A DNA stretch of 64,000 nucleotides from Paralichthys olivaceus. Its lineage: Eukaryota > Chordata > Actinopteri > Pleuronectiformes > Paralichthyidae. Of the stretch, positions 12,963-26,600 are shown piece after piece; within the stretch, counting starts at the first letter, position 1; each line of letters opens with the position of its first letter. Under the pieces are notes generated by a model. The model worked only from the letters and a program-made list of their open reading frames with translations, was not told the origin of the DNA and did not search any database. The stretch is from assembly GCF_024713975.1 (NCBI RefSeq), contig NC_091107.1, positions 19,893,501 to 19,957,500 on the forward strand. The letters are read 5' to 3'. Position numbers and translations under genes: made by a program.

Positions 12963-14150
12963 TGGACTCCCTATTGAGCCCAACTGCCAGGCTGAGGAAT
13001 GCCAGTGACTGAGGAGTCCTTAAGGCTGTCGACGGACAGGCCTGTGTGCAGACCCCCGCTCACCTGCACACAGCAGAACCTCTGTGCCATCCTCACTCAC
13101 TGCTCCTGTTTTTGAACTGCCACTAAACACCAACAGGAGTGCACCAAGCTTATTAAAGAAGATTTAGATTTCCTTATTCATTTACTTCCCAAAGTCGTGC
13201 ATCATCTTTGCTCCTCCAGCTAGAACATTAAAGTGTTAAAGTTTGTTTATCTTGCATCTTGGCTTTCGTGCCGGAGTCACATTTCTCCTCATTATCTGAA
13301 ATAGATGAGCCTAATCAACTCTGCATAACCTAAGTCCGTATCCAAAAATAAAATTGGATGAAAAGGTCAACTGTGAGACAAGCCCAGCATCACAAAATGT
13401 CTGAACGACTCGTGGTAACACTCCCTCCACAGCCCGAGCTTTAGTATGTGTGGTTGTTTTGGCAGTTTCTATGTGTACGTCCACAGGCTCGGGTCAAGAA
13501 GTGTTACAGCTCCAGTGAGTGTGCGGCTCGGCGCTGCGATGTATCATGTGAGCTCACAGCATGGGGCCTATATCTTCCACAGCTATTTCTGTCGGTGTAA
13601 AATCATGAGAACCACTTTAACCAACACAAGGCTGGTCAGAGGGTGATATCTCAGTTCCTCACAGCGCCAAGTCTGTTCCCTCTGACAGAACTACAGTCTG
13701 GCTTTATGTTCTAAATAAATTAGATTTCTACCTTTTTTTTTATTTGATGTTTGTCCACTGGAGGTCTGGCTCTAACACAGATGAATGTTTGAGAGGTAGA
13801 GCCGGGATAGGAGTGACAAAACACCCTTTGTGATGGCCTTTGTGAAGAGGTGGAATGTCCAAACAAACACTTTCCCAGGGTTTGGGTGATTCAGAGAACA
13901 AGCCCAATAGGCTGTCAGGTTGAACCCTGCAACTCATTACTGACTGTGCTGAGCTGATTTACAGTCACTGTGGTGGTAAACCGCTATTTTATAAGGCTGT
14001 GAATTATACTAAATGTTACTTAGAAAATAATTAGCTTTAGAGGTTATAGGTTCTGTAAGAAAAGCTTTATAATATGTTCTTAAAGGAAAAGGACAAAAAC
14101 ATGTGATATTAAAAGTAAAGATCATGGTGAAGATCATTTAATTATTTTAT
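11870..14150. other. Gene-free stretch before the wnt11 3' end
   Basis: It contains a (CA)n run at 12932-12961 and assorted short frames with no family similarity. No gene is supported. Confidence 0.5.
12932..12961. repeat. (CA)n microsatellite
   Basis: AC dinucleotide run of about 15 units. Confidence 0.95.
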
Positions 14151-14163
14151 AAATACTTCTTTC

Positions 14164-14169
14164 TTTATT
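14164..14169 (-). terminator. Candidate polyadenylation signal of wnt11
   Basis: AATAAA on the minus strand, about 830 bases after the wnt11 stop. It is one of several candidates in this AT-rich stretch; no transcript end is visible. Confidence 0.3.
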
Positions 14170-14998
14170 TCAGTATACAAAATAACAGTATGTACATCCA
14201 CACAGAAGTGGTTTACAAAATCCATGAGTTCAGCTCATATGCTCTAAAAATAGAATATATTTTTGAATTGACTGCACGTCAGTCAGACATGGAGGAGATA
14301 ATGCATCATTTCAAAAAGTTCTTTAATAGTCCCCTCTAAATCCACAGGGATGCAGGCGAGTCAGGATCCCCACACAGGACCCACGGTGAGAGTCCAAAAA
14401 CATCAACCATAAAAGAATGTCCATGATTGAAAAGTTCCCTTTATGTTCTCTTTTTCCTCAATAGTCCATTTCTCTGCAGCGGAAAAAGTTTTAATAGTAC
14501 CTAAAAAAAAGTACCACGTGGTTCCAACAGAACCGTTCGAATCCCGTGGAATGAAGTCAAACATTAGTCTTGGTCGAGTGAAGAAAAAACACAAAGTCCT
14601 CTCCTCCAGCATAAAATCCAATATTATTTCTTTTTAATAGAGATATAATAAAATAGACTTTCAATATCCCTGGTTGGGAATTTATGATCATTAAAATGGA
14701 AAAACTAAAGAAAAAGAACCCAAGAGGACGGCGGTCTTCACGCAAGCCCACTGACTCTGTTGCCACACTCTCCACATCCAGGTTTGTGACGCGAAAAGGT
14801 TTAGAAGCCCGATTGGCAGCTCGGACATTCAATACAAAAATGATACTGACAAGAATAGACGACTTGTTCGTTGAGATACACATGCTAAAGCTGAAGGCCA
14901 GATCGAGCCTTCTCGGAATTGGTAGTGCTTTGGTTAATCTGCTTGCCCCCGGGTGGCTGACTACATGCAGAGGACTGATGGTGTGGCCGTCAGCGGAA

Positions 14999-17900
14999 TC
15001 ATTTACAGACGTATCGCTCCACGATCCGCTCGCACTTCTTGCAGGTCACGTAGCAGCACCAGTGATACTTGCAGTGGCAGCGCTCCACCAGCTTCTCGCT
15101 GTACGGGTTGTAGCCACGGCCGCAACACATCAGGTCACAGCTGTCACTGCCGAGGGACGTTTTGTTGCACTGCCTGAAATTAGCATAGAAAAAGAAGATA
15201 TTAAATAAGACGTGGAGCTAATGTTTCCTGCCTAACACAATGAACTTTACAGCCTCGTTCTAAAACATTTTGCACAATCTCGCAGCCTATAGAGAGACCA
15301 CAATAGTCCCTTAAAAGTGCTCGACCGACCGGCGTGCCTTAACCTTTCGTGCACTCCTTCCTCCAAACATGTTTTTCATTCATTTGCTTTTTGTCTCGTC
15401 GTCTTTAGGCAGTGGAAGCTATGGAACCTCTCGTTCCAGAAGCCAGGGGCATCTTAAATGAGAGAGAGAATAGCCCCGCCGTAAATCACACTGAATGCAC
15501 AGGGCTGCCCTCCCTCTCTTTAGCTTGCCCTCTTCACATAATTGCATTGTTTTACGATGGCAGAGTGTTAATGACCAGTGTGCTGAGAGCAAAGCTGAGC
15601 TGATGGCTCCTGTGGGAGTGAAGGAGGTGGAGGAGGAGGAGGGACTGGGTGTGAGACAGGTTTATTACATTGCTGAGTGCTTGGAAATAGACAGAAACTC
15701 CCACACAGTCATGGTTTGTCAGGAGCAACAACTTGTTATGTCACTGCTGTGCTGGAAAGTGAGCAAGCGGACGGGACTGTACATTCTGTAGCTCACATCT
15801 ACCGCTATAGAGGCAGAGACCCAATAATGTAATTTAGGACTAAAGGACAAAATTCCCTTCCCAGGGCCATGACATCTCTTTGTTGCACAACTGATCACAC
15901 TTTGTTCATCAGAACCTGCTGCTAAAACTCACTTTCCCTGCTCCACATACTCTCATTAGACCAAAGATGTGACTCCAGAGCACGACATTGAAACCCATGC
16001 ACTAGAACAAACACACACACACTCACTCACAGTTACTCAAACCGAAACACGTTCATGTCATGACGGGTGACTCGTCATTTGGCAAAAGCCCAAAGGTTGC
16101 AGACTGTGCATGGCTGTTGTGTTATCATGCAAGGGACACATCAGGCTCAGTGAGTGTCCCTGACATGAGGCATGTCTCCTGGTTATCTGTAGAGCGGCCT
16201 CAGGCCGAGGGACACGTAATGTAGCCAGTCCCACGATGCATGACATTTACAACATACAACACCACCACGTGCCATTCGGTGGAGCTCATCGTAGAGTCGG
16301 CTACGTGACAGAGCTGCACCTTCAGTATCAGTCTATAAATGAGTATAGTACAGTATAAATTAGTTTGAACAGTGCAAGTAACAAATCCACACATCTGCAG
16401 GCGTCTGATGTTAAAGGTTAAGGTACTGTGCGGTCAGCCAGAACTCACCATGAGGCAGACCCTTATTCCCACAATGTTCTAACTGTTTAACCACGTTACA
16501 TGCAGGCAACAGCGTTGTGAAAGTTACTGTTCATGTTATTGATCACATACTTGCTTAGAAAAGCAGAGGATACTACTGGAGGATTACAATAGAGGGCACA
16601 CAACAGAAGTTAGACTATAACCTGAAGAGTGGTCAGCTTTATAACCTTTGATGTTATAGAGACAGAAAAAAACAACAATCACCAATTTGTAAATGGATAA
16701 TTCTGGACCTGGTCACACAGCTTGTCTCCAAAACTCTTCACCATTTCTGATAACATGCCCACTGACCCTGTCATGGACTCACAGCTTTACGTGGTGCTAT
16801 TGCGTCTTGCACACACGTCGCATTAATTTCTAAGGACGTGCAGAACCTATTCAGCAAATAGACGCAGGATACGCGAAGCAGCCATCTTGTGTACACATAA
16901 TTAACAGCAAGTATATTCTGACCCTTTGACAAAGGGTTGACTTACTGCCCACTACCTTCTCACAGACCACACACTGGATCTGAGTGGTGTAAGTATGTTT
17001 GCTTTATCTTTGGGGACCATTAACTGTTTCCCCATTTGTGTGGCCCTCTCCAATCAATATCAGCTCTGGTGCACTCAGCCCTAAGAATAACTTCATTAGT
17101 CATTGTTTCAGATAACAGGACAAACACTCCAGTCACAGTGGCCTTTTCACTGACACATGCTCAGACAAGCCACAGACGGAGCACTCTCAGGGGCCACTGG
17201 TTGTTATCAGCCAGTCTGCAAACTAAACGGTGCCACCACGTAGGGCGGCACTTCACTAGAGTCAACATCCTGGATGAGCAGACATCCAGGATTGGTCATT
17301 TCCTGTTTTTCAGCTGTGTGGGTCTGTCAACAATGGCAGTCATGCCAGCAAATCAAACCCCAAACAATAGATCATTACCACCAAAAACCCTGTTTCATCT
17401 CATGCACTCATGGTCAAACCCAGTTGACGTGACGGTCTCACCTGTCCTGTGTGCCGACAGAGCCTTGCTTTTCATTTTTGCTGCAGAAGTCCGGGGAGCT
17501 CTGCAGGTAGACCAGCTCGTTCTCCCTCACCGGCCTGATGTCGATATCTTTAGGTACCAGCTGCTTGCGTGTTCCCGTCGGCCTGTGGACCACTTTGGTG
17601 GCAGACAGGTACTTGGTCTTCAGGTCCATGGCGATTTCCCTCAGGTCCTGCAGGCCTCTCCAGCAGGTTCTTATGGAGCAGGAGCCGGACACACCATGAC
17701 ATTTACATTTCATCACCAGAGCTTCTCTCAGAACCTTTATATGAAGACAGAAGACAAGGAGGTTAGTTAGGGACTACAGTGTGTGCAAGTAAGATAGAGT
17801 GCAAGCAATGTACGCAAAACTGACATAAATAGAATTAAAATTGAGACGTTTCAAAGGAAACAAGGTGTTTGCATTTTTCCACTTATGCTGAAAATTCTCA

Positions 17901-20900
17901 CCTGTCTGCCGACCTCACTGTTGTGCAGGTGCATTAGTTTGTTGGCATGTGAGCCCGGGCGCTTCATCTTCATGGGAGCATCAGAGAATTTGGAGCCCAT
18001 GAGCAATCCGTAGTGCAGGTTGTCGCCACAGCCTCCCCAGCGATAGCCAGGCTCGGGGATCTCCGCTGGGATGGGACCGCACGAACAGAGGCGCAGATCT
18101 CCAGAAGTGCACGCCCGCGCTATGGTGTGGCTGATGGTCGCGGCGGAGAGGGCGTAGACAAAAGCAGCCTCTCTTGTTCCTGCCAGAACAGACATCAAAT
18201 TATTAAGGTGCGAAAAGTATCCAGGGTTTTTGTCGGCCATGGGCCTGCAACAATGAAATCAATTTAAGATAATTTTGTCTGCAAATACAGTCACTGGCCC
18301 CAACTGAAACCTGATTGGCCCCTGAAGTGCCCCTGTCCTGTCAGTACTAAGTAAATATGACCATTTAAACATTTTATTTTCTAAGCTTTTTTGAAATATA
18401 TAATGTGCTAGAACAAGGAAAGTTTTAAATATATTTAATGTGTGTTTGAGCGTCTTTGCTCAAAGCAATAGAGTTAACAGTGAACAAGGAACAAATTAAA
18501 TGTTCACCTTGCTGAATCAGGAATTGTACATGTGTCAGTCTATAAATTAGTATAGTATAGTTTTTATATAGTATAAGTATAGTACAGTATAAATTAGCCA
18601 AGCTGGAATTTGCAAAAAGGCTGTTTAGGACTTTGGTCTATTAATGATTAATAGTTGCTGGTTCTCTTTTTGGTTTCTAGCTAAACACTTTATCAATGAA
18701 TAATTTCAGCTGTACTAATTATAATTAGTAGAATAATATATGTAAATTCTGATATTTTTATTTAGATTTAGAGGAGGCAAGAATCTACCTCCCTGCTGTC
18801 CATCTATTGTATTTACAAATCTCCCCCTTAGCTTTTCTATTGTCTCAAAAGAAAACGTACTGCCTGCACAAAGTGTATCAATCAAACACAGTCCATCAGT
18901 GGCCGTGCTGTATTGCAGAGTGAGCCCCGAATTAATCGGGGGTGATGTGCTACACTGAAAGCACATATGTTAAAGGCCATGGAGCAATTCAAAGTAAAGG
19001 GAAAAATCATGCATGACCGAGGGCTGGTTAGATCAAAGCTGTGCCGGGACAGAGATGAGCCATTTCCTGTTCAGAGACTGTTCATTTGGCAAAAGGCAGC
19101 TACGTCATTTCTCTGCACGGCTCCCCCAGCAAACTGACTCCAGCTCATTCAAGGTCCTTAAGGCAACAGAGCCAGACTGCGGCGCAAAGAGCTGTGTGGT
19201 CAGATACAGTGATGCTGTATATTTCAGAAATAACAAGCCAATTATTAAATCACCCAGAATATACGCAGGTAGTGAAAGGGGGTATTCTCAAATAACAGCT
19301 TCAGTACAAATCCCCTGTGACGGCTCCTCAGGAATAAATGTTGGAATAAACGGAACAATGAGGCCAGATGTCATCGTAAAACCAGAAATAATTTTTGAAA
19401 AGGCACACGATTTTGTAAGTATCAAAATTCTTTAGAAAGCAGTCGTGTTAATAAATATCAGAAATTGATTGTGGCGTCGGAGCACAGACACCATTTACTA
19501 TAAACTGAACCGCAAAGCAGTACTCAGTGACCCTGCTTTTGGATATTCACTGAATGTTGAGTGTGAGTATAAACATCAGACTCTTTTGGAAGAAAAAAAA
19601 CTTGGAATGGCTCTTTGGAAACAATAGTTTATCATTCCAATCTGTTTATGACTGTACCTCGGTCGAGGTCAGGACGATACTTTGGGGCATCGATGGGGAC
19701 ATCGATGGAGGAGCAGTTCCAACGCATATCAGCAAAGGTCTTCTGACACGTTTTCTTGACTTCACGGGCAGCTTGGATGATGGTCTGCATGAGCTCCAGG
19801 TTGCTGCGGCACAGCTGAGCTTGGGAAGACACAAGGCCGGGCAGCATCTTACAGTGTTGGGTCTGGTTGATGTGTAAAGATGTAGGAGCGTGCGACAGAG
19901 CTCTACAAGAGGGGAGAGATAACAACACAGGGGAATAGGTCATTTTGGGTGAAACAATATATGTAGTCTGCTTATTTGCAGTGGTGATAATTGCTTAATA
20001 ACATGTCCTTCGCTTTATGTGTTGTGAAACTGTTACATTTACGGGAATACCAACGCATGCTGTGAGTTTTATTTACAAAGGTGTGTTAGTGATTTGAGTT
20101 TCATCTGTGCACATTTTTCAAGCCTGTGAGACGCATCAGCATCGGACAAACGCTGAAGGATTCGGAACAGATAATGCTTCAGGCAGGGAAATATTTTGGC
20201 CTCAATCACAGAAAAGAACCATCTTATCAAAGTGAAGATCCCAAGGGAACATCAGCTGTGGATTCATAAAATATCAGTGACACCTTCTTGGCAGAAGGCT
20301 TTTCTTTTGTTAAAGCATAGAAGAGGCCTCAAGATAAAAACATATATAAAAACCCTCCAAGTTTTGATCCACAGGCAGATGAAAAAATACATAGATGTCT
20401 CACGTTTTCCACCACAGGAAGCATCTTGCTCTGTGGCCTCAGTTTGACACGAATCATGTGTTTACACTATTAAAGGCTGCTCACATTTGACTTAATTCAA
20501 ACCGTTAGAATTTATTGGGGATTAACTTAATAGAGAAACCACAAGGCGAACAGGTTAGCTCTGATCTCTGCTTTCTGCGTCCTGCACTCTGCTGAGAGTT
20601 CGTGAGAACCACTGCACCCTGGCCTGTTTTGCATTAGGGGCCGAGGGGCCGCGACTCTGTGCCCAACGATAAGCTGTGACTCCACGGGGCTTGAGGTAAC
20701 CCAGCACTCACAGGTGTTTACAACTGCATCTGCTTTGCATTGCGCTTTTCGGCATCATCCGAACTGTAAGACTTCTCGCTTAGATTTAGCACATGCCATC
20801 CCAGAGCTCATGGCACATCTGCTTAAGTCTTCCATGCACCACTCACGCTGATGAGGCGCCATGCATGGTTGAGGTAAAGAAAGTCGTGTTTTCACAGTGA

Positions 20901-21688
20901 TCGACACAAAAAATCTGATAAAAAAATAAAGAACAGAACAAGCAAATTGTAAGGGAGACCTCCAGGGGTTTATGAGAATACTAAACCAAAAGTAAAAAAC
21001 CAAAGTAAAAACAAATTCCAAAATAGCAACTTGGCAACCTTATGTACTTTCCAAAATTATTGTGCAAATGATCGCTTACTTTTGCTGCACCATAAAAACA
21101 GTGTGGTGTTCAGTATGAGCAATCAGCCTTTGTGTCATAGCTTCCTTCTGCAGCCACTATATTTACACGGATGTGAGGCCTGACCAGACTGCACACAGTG
21201 AGCAGTGACATCACTGGCGCTGTCTGCGGCACCGTGACGCCTCGTCGTCTTATTTTCTGTTCTCATCTTTTTACATTTATACAGCAGGAGGTCAATTCAG
21301 TGTGAGATCTTATGACTGAAACATTTTATTTTATTGAAGCTGCATCAAAGTTAATAAAACAAAGAGTAAAACATTCATAAGGTGAAGTACTGCCTGGTTA
21401 TCTACTGTCTGCTCCATCAGATAGACGTGTACACAACACTTCCCCTTAACCAGAAGCAACCTGAATATTGGGGCCCATTTCAAATCTGCCATGGGCCCTT
21501 CACGCCATAAAACACAACAAAGAGCCACACAAACATAATGCATCTTCAGGACAACACGTTGTGAAATGGATGAATGGAAATGGCGGCGATGGTGAGAATA
21601 CTTACAGCCATTTGATGCCAGAGCAGACCTGAGACAGCAGCAGAACCGTGAGCACACTGAGAGGCAGGACATGAGAGCTGCTCCTCAT
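14999..21688 (-). CDS. wnt11: Wnt-11 secreted signalling glycoprotein
   Basis: Coding exons, 5' to 3': 21606-21688, 19658-19902, 17902-18179, 17442-17734, 14999-15173. All have GT-AG introns in phase, giving 357 aa; vertebrate Wnt11 is about 354. The N-terminus is a signal peptide (residues 1 to about 24, leucine-rich core, ending VCSG). Next come Asn-glycosylation sites (NQT, NCS) and the Wnt blocks [17 protein letters not shown] and [19 protein letters not shown] follows, with the acylated serine at about residue 218, and the C-terminal cysteine-rich knot ends in VERYVCK. Wnt11 is palmitoylated in the ER, secreted, and mainly drives non-canonical Wnt/planar-polarity signalling in gastrulation and heart. 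The motif [17 protein letters not shown] and the tail match Wnt11 rather than other Wnts. Fish carry two wnt11 paralogues (wnt11 and wnt11f2). Linkage to thap12 favours wnt11, but I cannot settle this from one window. No disabling change is seen. Confidence 0.95.
16326..16379. repeat. AT-rich 'tatagtacagtataaatta' repeat, copy 1
   Basis: In the last wnt11 intron, 'tcagtctataaat-agtatag' and 'gtacagtataaattag' occur in the same order as in a longer copy at 18534-18598 in wnt11 intron 2. The two are probably fragments of one dispersed repeat. Confidence 0.5.
18534..18598. repeat. AT-rich 'tatagtacagtataaatta' repeat, copy 2
   Basis: It matches the segment at 16326-16379 but has an internal 'tagtataag' expansion. 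It lies in wnt11 intron 2. Confidence 0.5.
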
Positions 21689-21801
21689 GGTTGGACTGTG
21701 GCTCCAGTTCACACGAGACGAAAAAAATACAAAGGGTTTGTTCGGCTTCTCGGTTCAGACTCAAAAGTCAGCGCTCATGGCACGGCCTCCTCCTCTAAAC
21801 C
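21689..21801 (-). other. wnt11: 5'UTR part of the wnt11 start-codon exon
   Basis: On the minus strand a good acceptor (pyrimidine-rich 'tattgtatttattgcag') lies just above 21801. From there transcript sequence would run straight into the ATG at 21688. It pairs with the donor at 23382. Confidence 0.55.
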
Positions 21802-22534
21802 CTGCAATAAATACAATAAACATTGTCAGTGACTTTGGCTGTGCAACAGCGGCCCAGCTTCAGATTGTGAGTGTTTTTACTGGATGCGCTGATGTATCCT
21901 GAGGCATAGTGAGCTCTGAAACTTCACAAGGTTTAGATGTTGCAGAGATAATTTAAAAACAAATCAAATGCGAATGTGGAGAGTGAATGAGAACAACATT
22001 AAAGGAGGATAATTTTATTCACCTTTAACAATTACTGATTATTTCTCACATTGAATACTGACAGAAAAAAGACTGAAATTCTTTAATAGTTGATGTAGTT
22101 CCTTGTTAATTGACTCACAATATTATAATAAAGTTCAACTTCCTGCTACATAGGAAGAGAAGACAAGACAATTGCTATGTAACCTTTAAGACAAAGTCAC
22201 ATCCTAAATAATAAGAGGACTATCCTTAATCTGTGTAACATCCTCATCACAATACTTACTTTCCTATTTAACTTTTTCAGTTATAGTTAGTTCCACATTG
22301 GATGAACTATTTGCCTTGTTATATCCTATAGAGACAAACACGTTCGGGGCCTATTCAACACGATCCAAGCTCTTTTATTTCAGCCCCGGTTGGTGGCACC
22401 TCTGCGCCCCTTGGAGAAAGGTAAAGCGTCAGAGGCATCAGGGGAGATCAGCAGTAATCTGCAGTCAGGGGACAGGGGCAGAGCATCACAGACTCTATAT
22501 CTGATCAGCTCCGAGCTGTGCGTCTTTGAAGAGC

Positions 22535-23305
22535 GCGTAAAAACCGCAGGGAGCAGATAAGGCGCCTTTTCATCAGCTCGGCGCTGATTGGAGGAGACGC
22601 ACCCGAAAGTGTGTTAAATCCCTGCTATTAATTATTGAAATGAGCTGAGTGAAACCCACCACTTTACTATTGTGTGTTAAACTGCTTTTCACCCACTACA
22701 CAAGTCTGACCTGTGCGTAAAAACAATAAAGACACTAACTCATAATAGAGCTGAAATTGTTTTCCTGAACATTTCTACAGTTTTACTGTCAGATCTGTTT
22801 AAACCAGTCGCGGCCTTTAGTGCTTGAATTTACACTGGTCTTCAGCTCCAGTTTCCCCCGACCAGATAGAGAGCGACAGACTCACACATCGTCCGATGTG
22901 AGTCTGTCATCAGCCACAGATAAGCTGGATCAACCAGGACACATCACACTTCCTAAACATCAGCACGGATGTTACTAACAAGGATCATTTATAAGCAGCC
23001 TAATAATACTGTTACTCTGCAGAAAATAAATCTCCTTTTACTTTCAAAACCGATCGGAATCACCCGAGGAAAATGTATTCACAGAAACATGAAGTTAGAA
23101 TAAGGTATTATTGTAATGTAGTGGAAACTGAATTAAAGGAAGTTCACACGACTTCTCCTATCTTAGAGCGATCTTTGTTACATTTCTTTCCATATTTATT
23201 TTTCAGTCACACCTCTGGAGACGGACCGTGTCTCCAAACAAAGCAATCAGCTTTGCATTCACTGAATAACCCTGCACTCTAAACGCATCCATTGTGCGTA
23301 AAAAC
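22535..23305. repeat. Three copies of GCGTAAAAAC in wnt11 intron 1
   Basis: The same 10-mer occurs on the plus strand at 22535-22544, 22715-22724 and 23296-23305, twice preceded by TGT. The surrounding 22.5-23.4 kb is GC-richer than the neighbourhood and lies just below the presumed wnt11 first exon. A regulatory meaning is not shown. Confidence 0.4.
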
Positions 23306-23381
23306 CAGGCTACTGCCAGTGGAGCAGCAGCCTGCGCGCTCTGACTTTCTCCTCCGTGCAGTCAAGCAAGTTTCCACTCAC

Positions 23382-23560
23382 CTTTGCTGCGGCGCCGGTC
23401 ACTTCTCAGCGCTCAATAAAGCGACGAGGGGGAAAAGAAAGGAGTGAAATATCCTTTGAGAGTGTTGTTGTCAGCCTGACGCATGAGTAAAATCCAGCAC
23501 GGGGTGGTAGAGTAGATCCGGACAGGTACGCATGGTGTGTGTGAGAGAGAGAGAGTGTGA
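23382..23560 (-). promoter_or_regulatory. wnt11: Likely wnt11 non-coding first exon and promoter area
   Basis: A strong donor (AAG|GTGAGT) ends a GC-rich piece at 23382, 'ggcgccgcagcaaag' on the minus strand. It lines up with the acceptor at 21801 to form a 1.58 kb intron ahead of the ATG. Upstream is a GA/GTGA-rich tract (about 23533-23612). The exact start site cannot be read; the outer boundary is a guess. Confidence 0.45.
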
Positions 23561-23612
23561 GAGCTGAGAGCAGAGGAGTGTGAGTGAGTGAGTGTGAGTG
23601 AGTGTGAGTGGG
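23533..23612. repeat. GA and GTGA low-complexity tract
   Basis: 'gagagagagagag' followed by irregular 'gtgagtgagtgag' units; a purine-rich simple repeat beside the wnt11 first exon. Confidence 0.8.
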
Positions 23613-23619
23613 GGCAGCC

Positions 23620-26600
23620 TCGGCTCTAAAGTACCCCTGCCCTGCTTTGATCTCACTGCTGATGTCAGACCAGCATTAACATAAGAAAGCTCCCTGCACC
23701 GGGACCAGAGCGCAGCCACTCGGAAACACTGCGCGTTGGATTGATATCTCACTGTAAGGTGCTCTGCAAAAGTCCAATGATATTCCCACAGGGAGCTGAA
23801 GTGAGTTACTGTGTGTCTGTGATGATGAATAGTCCGCACTGACCTTATTTTAAAGGCATTCATATAGTTCCTCTGGTGTCATTATCTTATACTCCTTTAA
23901 ACATTCCTCAAACTCCCTCAGGACACTTTAGTAGCGACCTTAAAATGATTAAACTTATATAGTCTCATGTCACCAATTATTCTGTAAAGGATATGCAGGC
24001 TGTGACATGTTAAATCAGAGTCAGATGAAGATGGTACTAGAATAAAATAATCTATCTGTGTCTTTGTAAAATGTGCTCTTGGATTACAGTTTTTATTTCA
24101 GCAACAGCTAAATGCCGTGTTTCTCCCTTGTTTTACACGATGCACTGCTGAGACTCAAACTGTTACGTGTTTTGAAGTGACAAAATCCGTTTTAGTGATA
24201 TAAAATTCACATATGACAATGATTTTATTTCAAATATATTATATAACTTAGGATGATATGCAAACTTTTAAACGGCAAACATTAGTGCTCCAAACTCAGC
24301 AATTTAACAAATGCAATGTATCTATTCATTTTAATTTCATAATTACACTTAAGTTAATATAAAAATCCATGTAGAAACAATGTTTTACATCCAGTTGTTG
24401 TCGTGTATCTTTTTCGCTTGTTTTCTGTGCACTCAAGCCGACCAAAAGAGAAGTGCCACCAAAATTCATCATAAGAATTCAGCTGTGGTCGATCTGCACT
24501 GTCCCTTATCTGTGACAAAAGGTAAAAGTAATGTTCATCACACTCACAGTCAAATATAATGTACTTTTTGATTAAATTTGAAACAGGCAAAAATTCTAAT
24601 TGAAAGGTAAATGATGTTCTGACTTCACAATGACTCTAAACTTATTTTATTAAACAATGTGAGTACTCACAAACTGCTATTCACAAACATTGTACGTCTT
24701 TTAAAATCAAATCAAATAAAACCTTCCTGATGTTAAACAGTACAGTTCTCCTGGACTGGCTGATTCCTTCAAATATTAACCACACTGTAAGTGATACGTT
24801 TCCGAGCCAGCTGTGGAAAGGAAAGGTATAGTTTCCCTGAGAATCTGCAGCACCTCCAGCACTCAGACAAAGGCAATAGTGAGCTGTTGTCCAGACCTTG
24901 ACCTTGCAACTGGTATAGCTAACATGGCTGACCTCGTGCACTGCTGGCTGCTCCGCTGGGAGCAGCAGATCAGGTGTTGTCATGCTGTCTCTGGAGCAGA
25001 CACATTTACAGACCACAACAAGCTCTCTTCCTCTGGGAACACCCGGATCCTGTGTCTAAATCTGTTTGCCAAACAGGGTCCACTGCAATAACTTCTACGG
25101 CCTGTGATAGCCCCATATGTACATGTATCTTATTTGTAGTGGGGCCATGATGGTGTATCCAGAGACACACCATGTGTTTTACATGGCACTCAACTGTGAA
25201 TGGGCACAGGTTGGAGTGTGTGTGGGAGTCGTGGAGCTTCCAGCAGGACCGGACCCGTCTGCAGACAAACGTTTTTACACGCAGGCTCTCCATTCCTGAG
25301 CTAGGATCAACACGCAGCCCCTTGATCCTCACGTCTCACCTTCCAAGCAGCACAGAGGAGGGAGGACACCTTCACAGGGAGACAGAGGCGGGGGATGAGA
25401 CGACCGCTGGAGTTCATGATAATGAAATAACTCATGTCACACGACAGCAGAATCAGAGTTGAGTTATGATAGATAATCCACATGTAGGATCAGAAACAGC
25501 CTCCCGGAGATAATGTTACTCTGTCAATGTAATCAGCTTGTGACATGGTTTAAAAAAAAAAGCTCTGTAAAGATGTGCTATGATATCTTTTTAGGAAACT
25601 TTATTGTTTAACCCAGATGTGGTTTGGAGTATTGTCAAATTAGTTTCCATCAGTAAATTGATAAATCATTTTCAATGATTTAGAAACACAAAAATATTTT
25701 AAAAACTCAAAATTTAAATGCACATATAGAAAACAGGCTTGTGTGCAATTTTATATCACATGTTTTGTGTTGCAAAATTAGTGTCATAGTTAAAATCCCC
25801 CAAAAATATGACATTTCTTGATTAGCTGGATGAACAGTGGAGTTATTTCTGCCTCGAATGAAAGCAGCGTCAATATTTGTCCTCGGGCTCAGAGCACCGG
25901 ACCATTGTTCTTCCAATCTCCAGAGGATCGAGCCATTATCATGAATCTGGAGGCTCACTGGGGGTGGAGGGGGAAGTCAGGACACTCAACTTTCACCCAC
26001 GAGGATCAGAGTCTGAATGGGTGCAGAGTTACTATTATGCCCCTGGAAAATTACCCCATGCTCTGAGCAGGGTGCAGATAAAACTAAACTGGGCTGGAAC
26101 TGGTGCAGCAGTCCACTGCGATGATTTCCTGACTGTTTTAAATGTTTCAAGGTGATTTGAAAGGGAGATAAACACAATAAAGTGAATGGTATGTTCTGAA
26201 CTTCAGTTCAGTTTTGATGCCAAACCCTCATTCCATAAAGAATAGAAGAAATATTTAAACCACAAAGATAAATTAATAAAAGATTAACTCTCTGATGAGC
26301 TATGTTCATTTCTGACTATTCAGCCTGCTCTTCATTACCAAGTAAAGCAATCTGACCATAGATAACGTCCCAATCAAAATCAAAACCAGCAGTTTGATTA
26401 GCAGCCATCATAAAAGCAGTAGAGCTGCGAGTTAAAAGAATTGTTTTTATGGAAACAATCAGTGAACCTTAACTGTAACGCTCTCTTTGGCCTCTTATCT
26501 CCAACTAAATGCTGAGTGGGCCTGAGCTCTGCTGCCAGCTGATTTTTTACCAATAATACGAACATTGTGTTAATCATGGCTACTGATCTGACAGGGGAAG

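Noticed and set aside
14525-14545. A tRNA B-box-like 'gttcgaatcccgtgg'
   Set aside because: No A box, acceptor stem or cloverleaf can be formed with the upstream 70 bases; it lies in the wnt11 3'UTR area.
14684-15208. A 174-codon plus-strand open frame with a basic N-terminus
   Set aside because: Its second half is antisense to the last wnt11 exon and the first half overlaps the wnt11 3'UTR; no support as a gene.
17036-17770. A 244-codon plus-strand open frame
   Set aside because: It lies antisense to wnt11 exon 4 (17442-17734) and its long open state follows from the codon use of that exon. The rest has no family similarity or start context.
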